Positions 43,389 to 50,449 of a DNA stretch of 64,000 nt are shown in pieces; position 1 is the first letter of the stretch; each line of letters starts with the position of its first letter. Origin of the DNA: Halosaccharopolyspora lacisalsi (lineage in GTDB: Bacteria > Actinomycetota > Actinomycetes > Mycobacteriales > Pseudonocardiaceae). Both the position numbers and the translations under genes were made by a program. The notes under the pieces were generated by a model. The model searched no databases. It worked only from the letters and a program-made list of their open reading frames with translations, and was not told the origin of the DNA. Location: positions 729,134-793,133 of the forward strand of contig NZ_JACGWZ010000002.1 in the NCBI RefSeq assembly GCF_014137975.1, written 5' to 3'.

Positions 43389-43919
43389 TCAGCAGCTGGT
43401 GACAGGAGTGACGTGGACGGGTCCGGAGACCTCGGCGCCGCTGCTCCACGGGACCAGCACGGCGGAGCTCTCCGCCGGCGCGGGAACGGACACCTCCACA
43501 GCGGACGGAACGGGTCCGTGCAGCTGCTTTCCGGTGGTCATGTCCACGCGGGGGAAGCTGAACGACGCCACCGCCGACTGTTCTTCGGTCACCCGCACAG
43601 TGACGCCCTCCCGCGCCGCAGCACGTGCCGAAACTGGTAGCGGATCACCATCGTCGTCGACGAAGCCCAACGCGGGTGCTCCGCTGAGGAGGCAGCTCTC
43701 TCCCCGCTCGGCCGTAAACACCAACCGGCCACCAGTTTTGCCCATCGCGTGATCCAGCTCGGTCATCGAGACGTTGAGCTGCTCCGCGGTGCAGTACCGG
43801 TCGACACCGGAGTGATCGTCCGGTCTCGCCTGCGCGATCCCCGCTCCCGACAGACCGGCCAGCACGGTCGCCCCCGCTGTCGTCACGATCACGGCGCTCT
43901 TCCGAAGCGTCTTGTTCAT
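43389..43919 (-). CDS. Secreted DUF4232-like protein
   Basis: 176 residues from ATG 43919 with GGAGAA upstream. An N-terminal Sec-type signal (MNKTLRKSAVIVTTAGATVL then AGLSGAGIAQARP) precedes a beta-rich domain with Cys near the start (RYCTAEQLNVSM), ESCLLSGAPALGF and a C-terminal cysteine. This resembles DUF4232 domains of actinobacterial exported proteins. The function is unknown. It is followed downstream by the strong terminator. The region 43977-44164 upstream holds no recognised gene. Confidence 0.85.
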   Translation of the reverse strand: MNKTLRKSAVIVTTAGATVLAGLSGAGIAQARPDDHSGVDRYCTAEQLNVSMTELDHAMGKTGGRLVFTAERGESCLLSGAPALGFVDDDGDPLPVSARAAAREGVTVRVTEEQSAVASFSFPRVDMTTGKQLHGPVPSAVEVSVPAPAESSAVLVPWSSGAEVSGPVHVTPVTSC

Positions 43920-44164
43920 ACCCGGTTCTCCTTCACCTCGAATGCAGCCGCGCCCCTCACGGCTCACACCCGTCAAGACGCGCGACCCCCGCGGAAGTTG
44001 ACGACTTGTAATCTACATCACAAGCGGTCGACGGGAACCGGGCCGCCGGGAGCCGGCGTGAACACCACAACGTCACGGGGCTCCCGGCGCGATCGATCGA
44101 AAGTCCACAGTGGACCTGAAGCGACGCGGACATCCGCGTCAGCGAGCTCTCACACCTCGTGACC

Positions 44165-45196
44165 TCATCGCTTGAGGGCACGGCCGATGATGCGCCCCAC
44201 CACGAGATAGACGATCGCGGCCAGCCCGTAGTTCAGGACCACGCCGATCGTGGCATCGCCCGGCGTGAACACGTCGCCCAGTCCGAACACGAAGAATTTC
44301 GCCACCGAGTACACGAACGAGACGAAACCGCTGGACTGGTTGGCGCCGGCCACCACGAAAACGATGTGCAGCACGAAGGCCAGCGCGATCAGTGCACTGA
44401 GCACCTGGATCGTGCGACCGATGCCGTCGGCACTGGGGCCGGAGAACGAGGAGCCCCGGCTCGGGGAGGGCTCTCGCCGCTCTCGCGGCGGTTCCGGCTC
44501 GGGGTACCGCTCCCGTCGAGCCCGGGCCGAGTCCGGCTCGCGCGACCGGGCAGGTGGCTCCGGCTCGTCCTCCGGTTCCGGCCCGTCGTAGTCGTAGTCG
44601 TCCTCGTCCCAGTACGGATCCGGGTGCTCCCGCACGGGCTCCTGAATGCGCGTTCGCTGATACTGGCGGTCGATGTCCTGCTGACCGGGAGGTTGCTGCG
44701 GTGGACCGGGCGGCTGTTGCCCCGCCCCCGGAAGCTGCTGCGGTGGACCGGGCGGCTGTTGCCCCGGCCCCGGAAGCTGTTGTGGCGGCCCGGGCGGTTG
44801 TTGTGGCGGCCCAGGAGTCGGCGGCGGTGGTCCCGGAGGCTGCTGTCCGGGGGCCGGTGGCGGGGGCGGCTGTTGGCCCGGCCTCGGTGGTGGTCCCGGG
44901 GGTTGCTGCCCCTGCCCCGGTGGCGGGCCGGCCGGTGGACGCTGTCCCGGTCCCGGCTGCGGGGGCGGAGGCTGGGACGCGGGCGGTTGCTGCGGAGGCC
45001 CCGGAGGCCGCTGAGCGGGCGGGGGTGGCTGCTGTTGGGGAGGCCCACCGGAAGGCGCCTGATGCGGCGGACCCGCGGGCGGCTGGTGGCCAGGGGGAGG
45101 CCCCTGACGATCAGGTCCCTGGGGCGGACCGGGAGGCGGTCCCCGCCTACCCGGGTCGGGATAGGCGTCGCGGGGATCTGCTTGCTCGTTGGCCAT
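44165..45196 (-). CDS. Proline-rich membrane protein
   Basis: 343 residues from ATG 45196. Residues 8-185 are almost only Pro, Gly and Gln (repeats like GPPQQPPGPGQQ) and form a disordered cytoplasmic arm. Residues 190-265 are charged (Asp/Glu then Arg). The last ~90 residues have three or four hydrophobic helices (TIQVLSALIALAFVLHIVFVV, VYSVAKFFVFGLGDVF, VLNYGLAAIVYLVVGRIIG). Such modules occur in actinobacteria, possibly as scaffolds for SH3-like or WW-like partners, but that is speculation. It is downstream of the TIR/NTPase operon but separated from it by 178 bp. Confidence 0.8.
   Translation of the reverse strand: MANEQADPRDAYPDPGRRGPPPGPPQGPDRQGPPPGHQPPAGPPHQAPSGGPPQQQPPPPAQRPPGPPQQPPASQPPPPQPGPGQRPPAGPPPGQGQQPPGPPPRPGQQPPPPPAPGQQPPGPPPPTPGPPQQPPGPPQQLPGPGQQPPGPPQQLPGAGQQPPGPPQQPPGQQDIDRQYQRTRIQEPVREHPDPYWDEDDYDYDGPEPEDEPEPPARSREPDSARARRERYPEPEPPRERREPSPSRGSSFSGPSADGIGRTIQVLSALIALAFVLHIVFVVAGANQSSGFVSFVYSVAKFFVFGLGDVFTPGDATIGVVLNYGLAAIVYLVVGRIIGRALKR
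44695..44820. repeat. Three 42-bp tandem repeats in the proline-rich coding region
   Basis: Copies start at about 44695, 44737 and 44779. The first two share GCTGCGGTGGACCGGGCGGC and the following TGTTGCCCC, and the third is diverged. Each unit encodes 14 residues of the PPGPPQQLPG pattern. They explain part of the length of the arm and could vary between strains. Confidence 0.7.
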
Positions 45197-45374
45197 CAAC
45201 ACGCATTGTCGCGCCGACGGCGACGGGAGAAAAATTTGCACCACGCACGTATGCCCCGGCCGACCGGGACGCGCCGGTCACTGCGGCAACGACAGGGCCT
45301 CCCGCCCCGGTTGCGGGAAGCCCTGGGACATTTCCGACGACCGCGCTCGGCGTACGGCGCGATGGGTGGATCCG

Positions 45375-45695
45375 CTAGCGAGGAGCGTCGAACTTGCGAC
45401 GAACTTCCTCGGCGACGCGTGCATTGCCCGACGCCTCGATCAGATTGGCGAGCCGGTGTGCCGTCAGGTCCCGTACCGGGTTGTCCGGGTACAGACCGAT
45501 CCGGTCCAGCAGCGCTCCCACGTGGCCGGTGGCGGTCCGGGTCCCGTGGGTGAACTTTCGGTAGCTCCCCACGAGCACCGCCGCGAACAGCGGCACGGTG
45601 ATCCAGGTCGGCCATCCCAGCAATCCGCCCACCACGAGCGGAAGTACGCAGGCGCCGACCAGGCAGGCCAGCAGTATCCGGTTTTCCTTACTCAT
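45375..45695 (-). CDS. Small membrane protein of the TIR/NTPase operon
   Basis: 106 residues from ATG 45695, overlapping the NTPase stop by 4 bp (ATGA). Two adjacent hydrophobic helices (LLACLVGACVLPLVVGGLL and ITVPLFAAVLVGSYR) are followed by a soluble helical tail of about 55 residues (VGALLDRIGLYPDN, VAEEVRRKFDAPR). No family recognised. Its translational coupling to the TIR/NTPase pair suggests a membrane-anchoring or pore-like partner, which is inference. Confidence 0.75.
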   Translation of the reverse strand: MSKENRILLACLVGACVLPLVVGGLLGWPTWITVPLFAAVLVGSYRKFTHGTRTATGHVGALLDRIGLYPDNPVRDLTAHRLANLIEASGNARVAEEVRRKFDAPR

Positions 45696-47644
45696 CGGAT
45701 CGCCTCCTCGGCGGTGTTCCGGAACGTGAACTCGGCTGAGTGGATTCCCTGAGCCATGTCGATGAACCGGGAGAGCCGCGCGGCGACATCGGGACGCCCG
45801 ACCGCGGACAGGCTCCAGTTGCGGGCGACCACGTGCAGCGAACCGAGCAGCCTCACGTCGTAGCAGGCCGCTTCCACCAGGATGCTGAGCAGCATGTCGG
45901 GGACCGCGATCTGACCGGCGGCGGGCAACCACTCGCCCACGACGGGCCAGGCGAGATCCGGGCGGTGGGTCATCACTGTGTACCAGCCGTAGACGAGCTG
46001 GGACCGCACGGAGGCGTCCGCGGCCAGGGGGTGCGATCGACTGTCGGCGGCGGTCAGTCGCCACGGATCGATCACGTCCAGGAACAGGTACGGATCGATC
46101 TGCCACTGCCGGTCCCGGAACCCGGACATGAGCTGGTCCAGCAGGCGGTGAAACAGCATCCGACTACCCGCGGTCAGCTCGCACAGGGCCTGTCGAGCCG
46201 TGGGGGCGCCCGCACCGTTCTCCCGCCTCGCTCGTTGGTGCAACCGCACCAGGGCCTGCTCCGGGAAGTTGGGGGCGACCACTTCGGTGCACACGTGCAC
46301 GAGCAGCTGCCCCACGTGGTCGGCGAGGTCGAACTCTCGTGACCAGCCGCGGACCAGCTCGCGGAACCGCGCACCGTGGCGCTCGTCGTTGAGTCCCGTC
46401 ACCAGCGCCTGCGCGGCGAACTGCATCCAGCGGGTCGGGCCCCCACGCTGGTCCGGACGGGTCCACTGCTCGATCAGCCACATCACGTGACCGACGCATC
46501 CGGTGCGTAACGCCTGTTCGAGGAAGCGCTCGACGATGTCCCTGCGTTCCCGCTCCTCCAGCCAGTCCAGCCGAATGACCCGGTCCACCCACTGGCAGAA
46601 CGAACGTCGCAGGTCGGGATAGTTGTCCCAGAAGTGAGCACGCACCGTGCGGTCGTAGGCGACCCGGGAGAAGCCGACACGGCTGTGGGCTCCGACCTCG
46701 ATCTCGAGCCCGTCCAGTTGCTCGACGTAGCCGCGCTGCTCCAGTCGCGGTCGTTCCTCCTCCGTCAGTTCCAGCGACTCCAGGAGTCCCTGGGCTGCGA
46801 AGAACACCGTGTCGGAGGAGGAACCCCGGCACATCGCCGCCGCGAACAGCACCGCTCGCTCCCTCCCGGAGGAGTGATCCTTGAGCTGCTGCGCGACCTC
46901 GTCGCTGCGGTCGGCCATCGCCATGACGGCTTCGTCCAGCCAGGCCGACAGTCCACCCTCTCGTCCGGTGTCGCGGACCCGGACCACCAACCGCACCAGT
47001 TCCGCGACGTCCTCCATCGGACCGGACAGGTGCGATTTCAGGTCCGTGGATCCCAGCCGCGAGCCGATGGGTTGGATGTCCTCGGCCTCCAGATGTCTCT
47101 GCAGCACCAGCTGGGAACGCGGGCGGTCGATCCGCACGACGTGGGAGCTCAGAACCGGGTCGACGTGGTGCTCGAAACCGTCGGGGAGCACGACCACGAT
47201 GTGGGCGTCACAGCGCTGCAGAGCGGCGCGGAAGCCGGGCAGTTCCCGCTGCCTGCGCCGGAACGTCTCCTCGTCGCTGTGCGACAGGTCCAGCAGGAGT
47301 CGGTACCGAACTCCGATTTCGGCCGGATCCAGCTCGAGCTCCTCCTGCAAGATCCGGAACGAACCGTCCTCATCGGTGAGCTCGTTGAGCAGCATTTTCG
47401 CCGCTGTCCGTCGACCGCTGCCGAGTGGCCCGGCGAGCAGCACCGTTCGGTTCTCGCTCAGCCAGCTCCGCGCCGCACCCAGGTGTTCCGGGGGCACGAA
47501 ACGCCTCTTGAGCCAACGGAGATCGTCCAGCGCCGTTCCCCGCGCCCCTCGGGCCTGCCTGGTCGCCCCCGCCACGAGATTCATGACGTACTGGTCACCG
47601 CCACCGGTGTGCACCGGCCCCCACGGATCGCGTACCTCGCTCAT
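45692..47644 (-). CDS. P-loop (STAND-like) NTPase partner of the TIR protein
   Basis: 650 residues. The N-terminal motif WGPVHTGGGDQYV (residues 8-20) resembles a segment of the TIR protein. A P-loop-like sequence follows, GPLGSGRRT (72-80), in which the usual Walker A lysine is Arg78. Then a Walker-B-like run AHIVVVLPDGFEHHV, a winged-helix-like region and a long alpha-helical C-terminal half (350-650) that could be a sensor. It lacks TPR or WD signatures visible by eye. Its ATG overlaps the TIR stop. It is probably a nucleotide-binding regulator in a TIR-based immune-like system, although ATPase activity is questionable because of the Arg. Confidence 0.75.
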   Translation of the reverse strand: MSEVRDPWGPVHTGGGDQYVMNLVAGATRQARGARGTALDDLRWLKRRFVPPEHLGAARSWLSENRTVLLAGPLGSGRRTAAKMLLNELTDEDGSFRILQEELELDPAEIGVRYRLLLDLSHSDEETFRRRQRELPGFRAALQRCDAHIVVVLPDGFEHHVDPVLSSHVVRIDRPRSQLVLQRHLEAEDIQPIGSRLGSTDLKSHLSGPMEDVAELVRLVVRVRDTGREGGLSAWLDEAVMAMADRSDEVAQQLKDHSSGRERAVLFAAAMCRGSSSDTVFFAAQGLLESLELTEEERPRLEQRGYVEQLDGLEIEVGAHSRVGFSRVAYDRTVRAHFWDNYPDLRRSFCQWVDRVIRLDWLEERERRDIVERFLEQALRTGCVGHVMWLIEQWTRPDQRGGPTRWMQFAAQALVTGLNDERHGARFRELVRGWSREFDLADHVGQLLVHVCTEVVAPNFPEQALVRLHQRARRENGAGAPTARQALCELTAGSRMLFHRLLDQLMSGFRDRQWQIDPYLFLDVIDPWRLTAADSRSHPLAADASVRSQLVYGWYTVMTHRPDLAWPVVGEWLPAAGQIAVPDMLLSILVEAACYDVRLLGSLHVVARNWSLSAVGRPDVAARLSRFIDMAQGIHSAEFTFRNTAEEAIR

Positions 47645-48309
47645 CGGTTGCCCTCCCGAGCGCGCGAGGTGCCGAAGTTCTGGCGGGTACCACCGGTGTT
47701 GGCGCCGGCGACGTAACCGGCACCGTCACCGTGGACGGCCGGGCCGCCGCACTGGTCGCCGGCCCGGATCGCCACGCCGGAGAGGCAACCGTCGAGAGAG
47801 TTCCGCGTGCCACCGGAATCGGATCTCGCGGTTCTGTCCGTCAGCCCGGGCACGAGGTCGACGAGTTCCGCTGCGATCTTGCCGAGATCCGTCTCGGTGT
47901 CACCGGTGTCGAACCGCAGGAACTGGTGGTCCGCCAACGGCGCCAGCTCGGTGGGCAACGCGGTGGGAGACAGCGGTGGCACGGTTCGCCCGCACAGGAC
48001 GGGAACGACGCGAGCACCGCACTCGAAGGCGTCGAGAATTTCCTCGCGGGTCCGGTTCCGCTCGTCGTCCAGGCCGTCGTCCCCATCCTCGTCGCGCAGA
48101 CTCAGCCAGTGGGCTCCGATGACGACCAGGAGCACCTTGGTCTCGGCCGAGCTTCCCGAGAGCACGTCACGGTGGGTCGCACCGGACCGAATCGACTTGC
48201 CGTCGCGGAACACCCTGTCGTCGCCGAAACGATGGGACAGGTCGCGTTCGATGAGAGTGGCGACGTTCTCACCGTCCCCGGTGCGGTAACTGACGAATAC
48301 TTCGGGCAT
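47641..48309 (-). CDS. TIR-domain protein with C-terminal repeat-type signalling motif
   Basis: 222 residues. Residues 1-150 form a TIR domain: VFVSYRTGDGENVATLIERD, FRDGKSIRSG, VLLVVIGAHWLSL, and helix TREEILDAFECGARVVPVLC, where Glu89 or Glu90 is the candidate NADase glutamate. Residues 165-215 form a Gly/Asn-rich segment (NSLDGCLSGVAIRAGDQCGG then PAVHGDGAGYVAG) like the amyloid-type signalling motifs attached to bacterial immune proteins. TIR domains of this type can cleave NAD+ or make cyclic-ADP-ribose signals. The gene heads the operon. Confidence 0.85.
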   Translation of the reverse strand: MPEVFVSYRTGDGENVATLIERDLSHRFGDDRVFRDGKSIRSGATHRDVLSGSSAETKVLLVVIGAHWLSLRDEDGDDGLDDERNRTREEILDAFECGARVVPVLCGRTVPPLSPTALPTELAPLADHQFLRFDTGDTETDLGKIAAELVDLVPGLTDRTARSDSGGTRNSLDGCLSGVAIRAGDQCGGPAVHGDGAGYVAGANTGGTRQNFGTSRAREGNR

Positions 48310-48394
48310 GACGAAACCGTCCTCTCGCGGTTGGTGCGTCGACCGGATCTCGGTGCCGAGCCGGTTGAGGTGGGGTGTACAGCGATGCGGTGCG

Positions 48395-48527
48395 CGGGGG
48401 CCGCAACTCCCGCGTCGAGATGCCCTTTGCTGTAGTGCACCCGCTCTGTCATCCGCGTCAGGGGCAGACCGGCGGCGATGCGCGGTCTTCGAAGTTCCGT
48501 CCCGAACAGTGCGTGCTGCTCAGTCAC
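48395..48527 (-). pseudogene. Truncated XRE-type HTH fragment
   Basis: From ATG 48527 the frame reads FGTELRRPRIAAGLPLTRM, then TERVHYSKGHL, which is the helix-turn-helix start typical of large actinobacterial XRE regulators or HTH-TIR/HTH-NTPase proteins. After this the frame loses similarity (DAGVAAPAHRIAVHP) and runs into the TIR gene in another frame. It is probably the remnant of an HTH gene once upstream of, or fused to, the TIR/NTPase module. Confidence 0.6.
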
Positions 48528-48727
48528 GTCGATCTCCAGGTTTCCCGTTGTCCGGTGCGAGAGGCGAAGGCATACGGCTGTTCGTGGCAGCAGCGCGCGA
48601 ACAGGCCGAAGGGGTGCGGGGCCACACGGCCAACCGAACGAACGCTGAAGACACCGGCTGACGGTAGGGGAAAAGATGATCTGGGACGACCCCCTGCGCC
48701 CAACAACACCCGAACAGTTGACGTGCT

Positions 48728-48747
48728 CCCCGTCGTGAGCGGTGGGG
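48728..48747 (-). mobile_element. IS200/IS605 right-end-type hairpin
   Basis: CCCCGTC-GTGAGC-GGTGGGG forms a 7-bp stem (with two G-T pairs). Read on the minus strand it is flanked as GAAT(hairpin)AGCACGTCAA, the arrangement found at right ends of IS605-family elements downstream of tnpB. It lies about 150 bp beyond the tnpB remnant, in the same orientation. Confidence 0.6.
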
Positions 48748-48889
48748 ATTCTGCACGCGGCTCATACCGCGTACGGAGCGCTGCTACCTCGCGGGGTCGC
48801 ACCTGCTTCCTGCTTCGTCGGCAACCGCCCCGATGCGGGGCCTCACCTCGCCTCCACGGGCGTTCAGCCCCTCCGCACGCGCCCCGCGG

Positions 48890-49305
48890 CGAGGTGTTCT
48901 TCGCGGCGTTGGTGTCGCGGTCGTGGACCGCTCCACACCGGCACTGCCAGGTGCGCACGTTCAGGGATTTCCTCCCGCCGACCCGGCCACAGGCCGAACA
49001 GGTCCGCGACGCGGGCAGCCACCGATCGATGACCACCAGCTGGCGCCCGTAGCGGGCGCACTTCTCCAACAGCAGGCGCCGGAAGCTGCTCCAACCGGCG
49101 TCGTGGACGCTCTCGGCGAGCCGAAGAAGTTCTCGTACGCGGTTTCGCAGCCCGGATGGCCTACTGGAGCACGGTGTTCGAGCACTCGGCGAGCCACCCG
49201 CGCTCGTCGGTGTGCTTGGCGTCGGTGATCAGTGTGCGTTGCAGCGCCGTGCCGGTCGGGAACTTCTCACCTGAAAGAAGTCCGTACACCGCGGCGTACG
49301 GTCAT
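48890..49305 (-). pseudogene. Broken IS200/IS605-family TnpB
   Basis: Pieces in several frames: YTAAYGLLSGEKFPTGTALQ and ITDAKHTDERGWLAECSNTV up to an in-frame stop, then AYENFFGS in a second frame, then RELLRLAESVHDAGWSSFRR, ARYGRQLVVIDRWLPASRTC and the zinc-ribbon end (CSACGRVGGRKSLN, CRCGAVHDRDTNAAKN) in a third. The RuvC-III motif DRDTNAAKN is recognisable, but the gene has at least one stop and two frame changes, so no active nuclease is made. It sits between the HTH/TIR module and bacterioferritin. Confidence 0.8.
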
Positions 49306-49449
49306 TCGTCGCACGCCGCCGGGGACAGCGAGAAATCGCTCCCAGCACGAAGAAGACAGCACTGTTTCCCGTTTCCCGCAGCCACCGGCAACGGGAACGG
49401 GAAGTATCGATCCGGCCGGCCACCGGAGAACGGCCGGATTATCGGGGAG

Positions 49450-49935
49450 TCAGCCGCTCGTGGGCGGGCGCTCCACGAGCTGGCTGAGGTAGAGCTGCTC
49501 GCCCAGCTTGTCCATCAGTTCCAGCTGGGTCTCCAGGTAGTCGATGTGGTTCTCCTCGTCCCGGAGGATGCCCTCGAAGAGGTTCGCGGTGGTGATGTCG
49601 CGCTTCTCCCGGCACATCGCGATGCCGGGCTTGAGCCGGTCGAGCACTTCCACCTCGATGGCCAGATCCGACTCGAACTGCTCCCGGACGGTCTGGCCGA
49701 CCCGCAGGGTGAACAGCCGCTGGTAGTTCGGCAGCGCCTCCAGGAACAGGATGCGGTCACTGATCCACTCGGCGTGGTGCATCTCCTCGAAGGATTCCGC
49801 GCGGGTGTGCTCGGCCAACTTGGTCAATCCCCAGTTGGACTGCAGCTTCGAGTGCAGGAAGTACTGGTTGATCGCGGTGAGCTCGCTGGTGAGCTGCTCG
49901 TTGAGCAGCGAGATGATCTCGTCGTCGCCACGCAT
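49450..49935 (-). CDS. bfr: Bacterioferritin
   Basis: 161 residues, the normal length, from ATG 49935. Four-helix-bundle motifs: LLNEQLTSELTAINQYFLHSK (first ferroxidase Glu), AESFEEMHHAEWISDRILFL with the ferroxidase Glu/His pair and the haem-ligand Met of bacterioferritins, LDRLKPGIAMCREK, and ILRDEENHIDYLETQLELM. It stores iron as a 24-mer with haem at the dimer interface. The ferredoxin that releases iron is encoded just upstream at 50058-50270, and iron boxes precede that gene. Confidence 0.95.
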   Translation of the reverse strand: MRGDDEIISLLNEQLTSELTAINQYFLHSKLQSNWGLTKLAEHTRAESFEEMHHAEWISDRILFLEALPNYQRLFTLRVGQTVREQFESDLAIEVEVLDRLKPGIAMCREKRDITTANLFEGILRDEENHIDYLETQLELMDKLGEQLYLSQLVERPPTSG

Positions 49936-50057
49936 GTGGTTTCCGGTCCTTACACTCTCCGGGTTTTCCCGGACCGTAGCGCCGACGGAGACACGCACCC
50001 CGTCAACACGGCGGCGTGCCCGGTTAATACGCCCGATCGAGTGACGACTCGCTGCCG

Positions 50058-50270
50058 TCAGGCGCTGCGGGGCAACGAATGTTCGGAGGGAGACGCCTCT
50101 TCCTCGCGGGGCCTGGCCTCGTCGAGCATGCGCTGGAGCCGCCTCACGCAGCTACCGCATCCGGTCCCCGCCCCGCAGTGGTCACCGACCTCCTCCACCG
50201 TCAGCGCCCCGGCGAGGATGGAGGTCTGCACCTGCGCTGTGGTGACCGCGGCGCAGAGACATGCGTACAT
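50058..50270 (-). CDS. bfd: Bacterioferritin-associated [2Fe-2S] ferredoxin
   Basis: 70 residues. The BFD cluster ligands are clear: Cys4 and Cys6 (ACLC), and Cys38 and Cys41 (TGCGSC), with Cys32 nearby. The helix-turn-helix BFD fold (TTAQVQTSILAGALTVEEVG) follows the first pair. Bfd reduces the haem of bacterioferritin to release stored iron under starvation. An IdeR-type box 22 bp upstream of the start fits induction by low iron. The start at 50270 is the only in-frame ATG. Confidence 0.92.
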   Translation of the reverse strand: MYACLCAAVTTAQVQTSILAGALTVEEVGDHCGAGTGCGSCVRRLQRMLDEARPREEEASPSEHSLPRSA

Positions 50271-50291
50271 GACGTCGTACTCCTTCCCTCA

Positions 50292-50310
50292 TTAGGTAAG
50301 GCTAATCAAA
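50292..50310. promoter_or_regulatory. IdeR/DmdR-type iron box 1
   Basis: TTAGGTAAGGCTAATCAAA matches the 19-bp consensus TTAGGTTAGGCTAACCTAA at 16 positions. It is 22 bp upstream of the bfd start on the minus strand and should repress bfd when iron is abundant. Confidence 0.85.
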
Positions 50311-50385
50311 CCATCCGGAGCCGCCGACGCGCAAGGAGGTCCGCTGCTCGGCGTGACGAGGAAGATCGTCACCCGGACCAGCTCG

Positions 50386-50404
50386 GCAGGTTTGGCTAAC
50401 CTAA
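50386..50404. promoter_or_regulatory. IdeR/DmdR-type iron box 2
   Basis: GCAGGTTTGGCTAACCTAA matches the iron-box consensus at 16 of 19 positions. It is 94 bp from box 1 in the same intergenic region upstream of bfd. No other gene start lies nearby, so both boxes probably serve bfd. Confidence 0.8.
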
Positions 50405-50449
50405 CAACCAGACCGAGAACAAGACAGCACGTAATCGCTGTGTGCTCGC

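Noticed and set aside
44690..44830. Repeats that could suggest a CRISPR array
   Set aside because: The units are direct 42-bp tandem repeats without unique spacers, in frame with a proline-rich protein.
48890..49305. An active RNA-guided TnpB nuclease with a guide RNA
   Set aside because: The gene has an in-frame stop and at least two frame changes, so no functional nuclease can be made from it.
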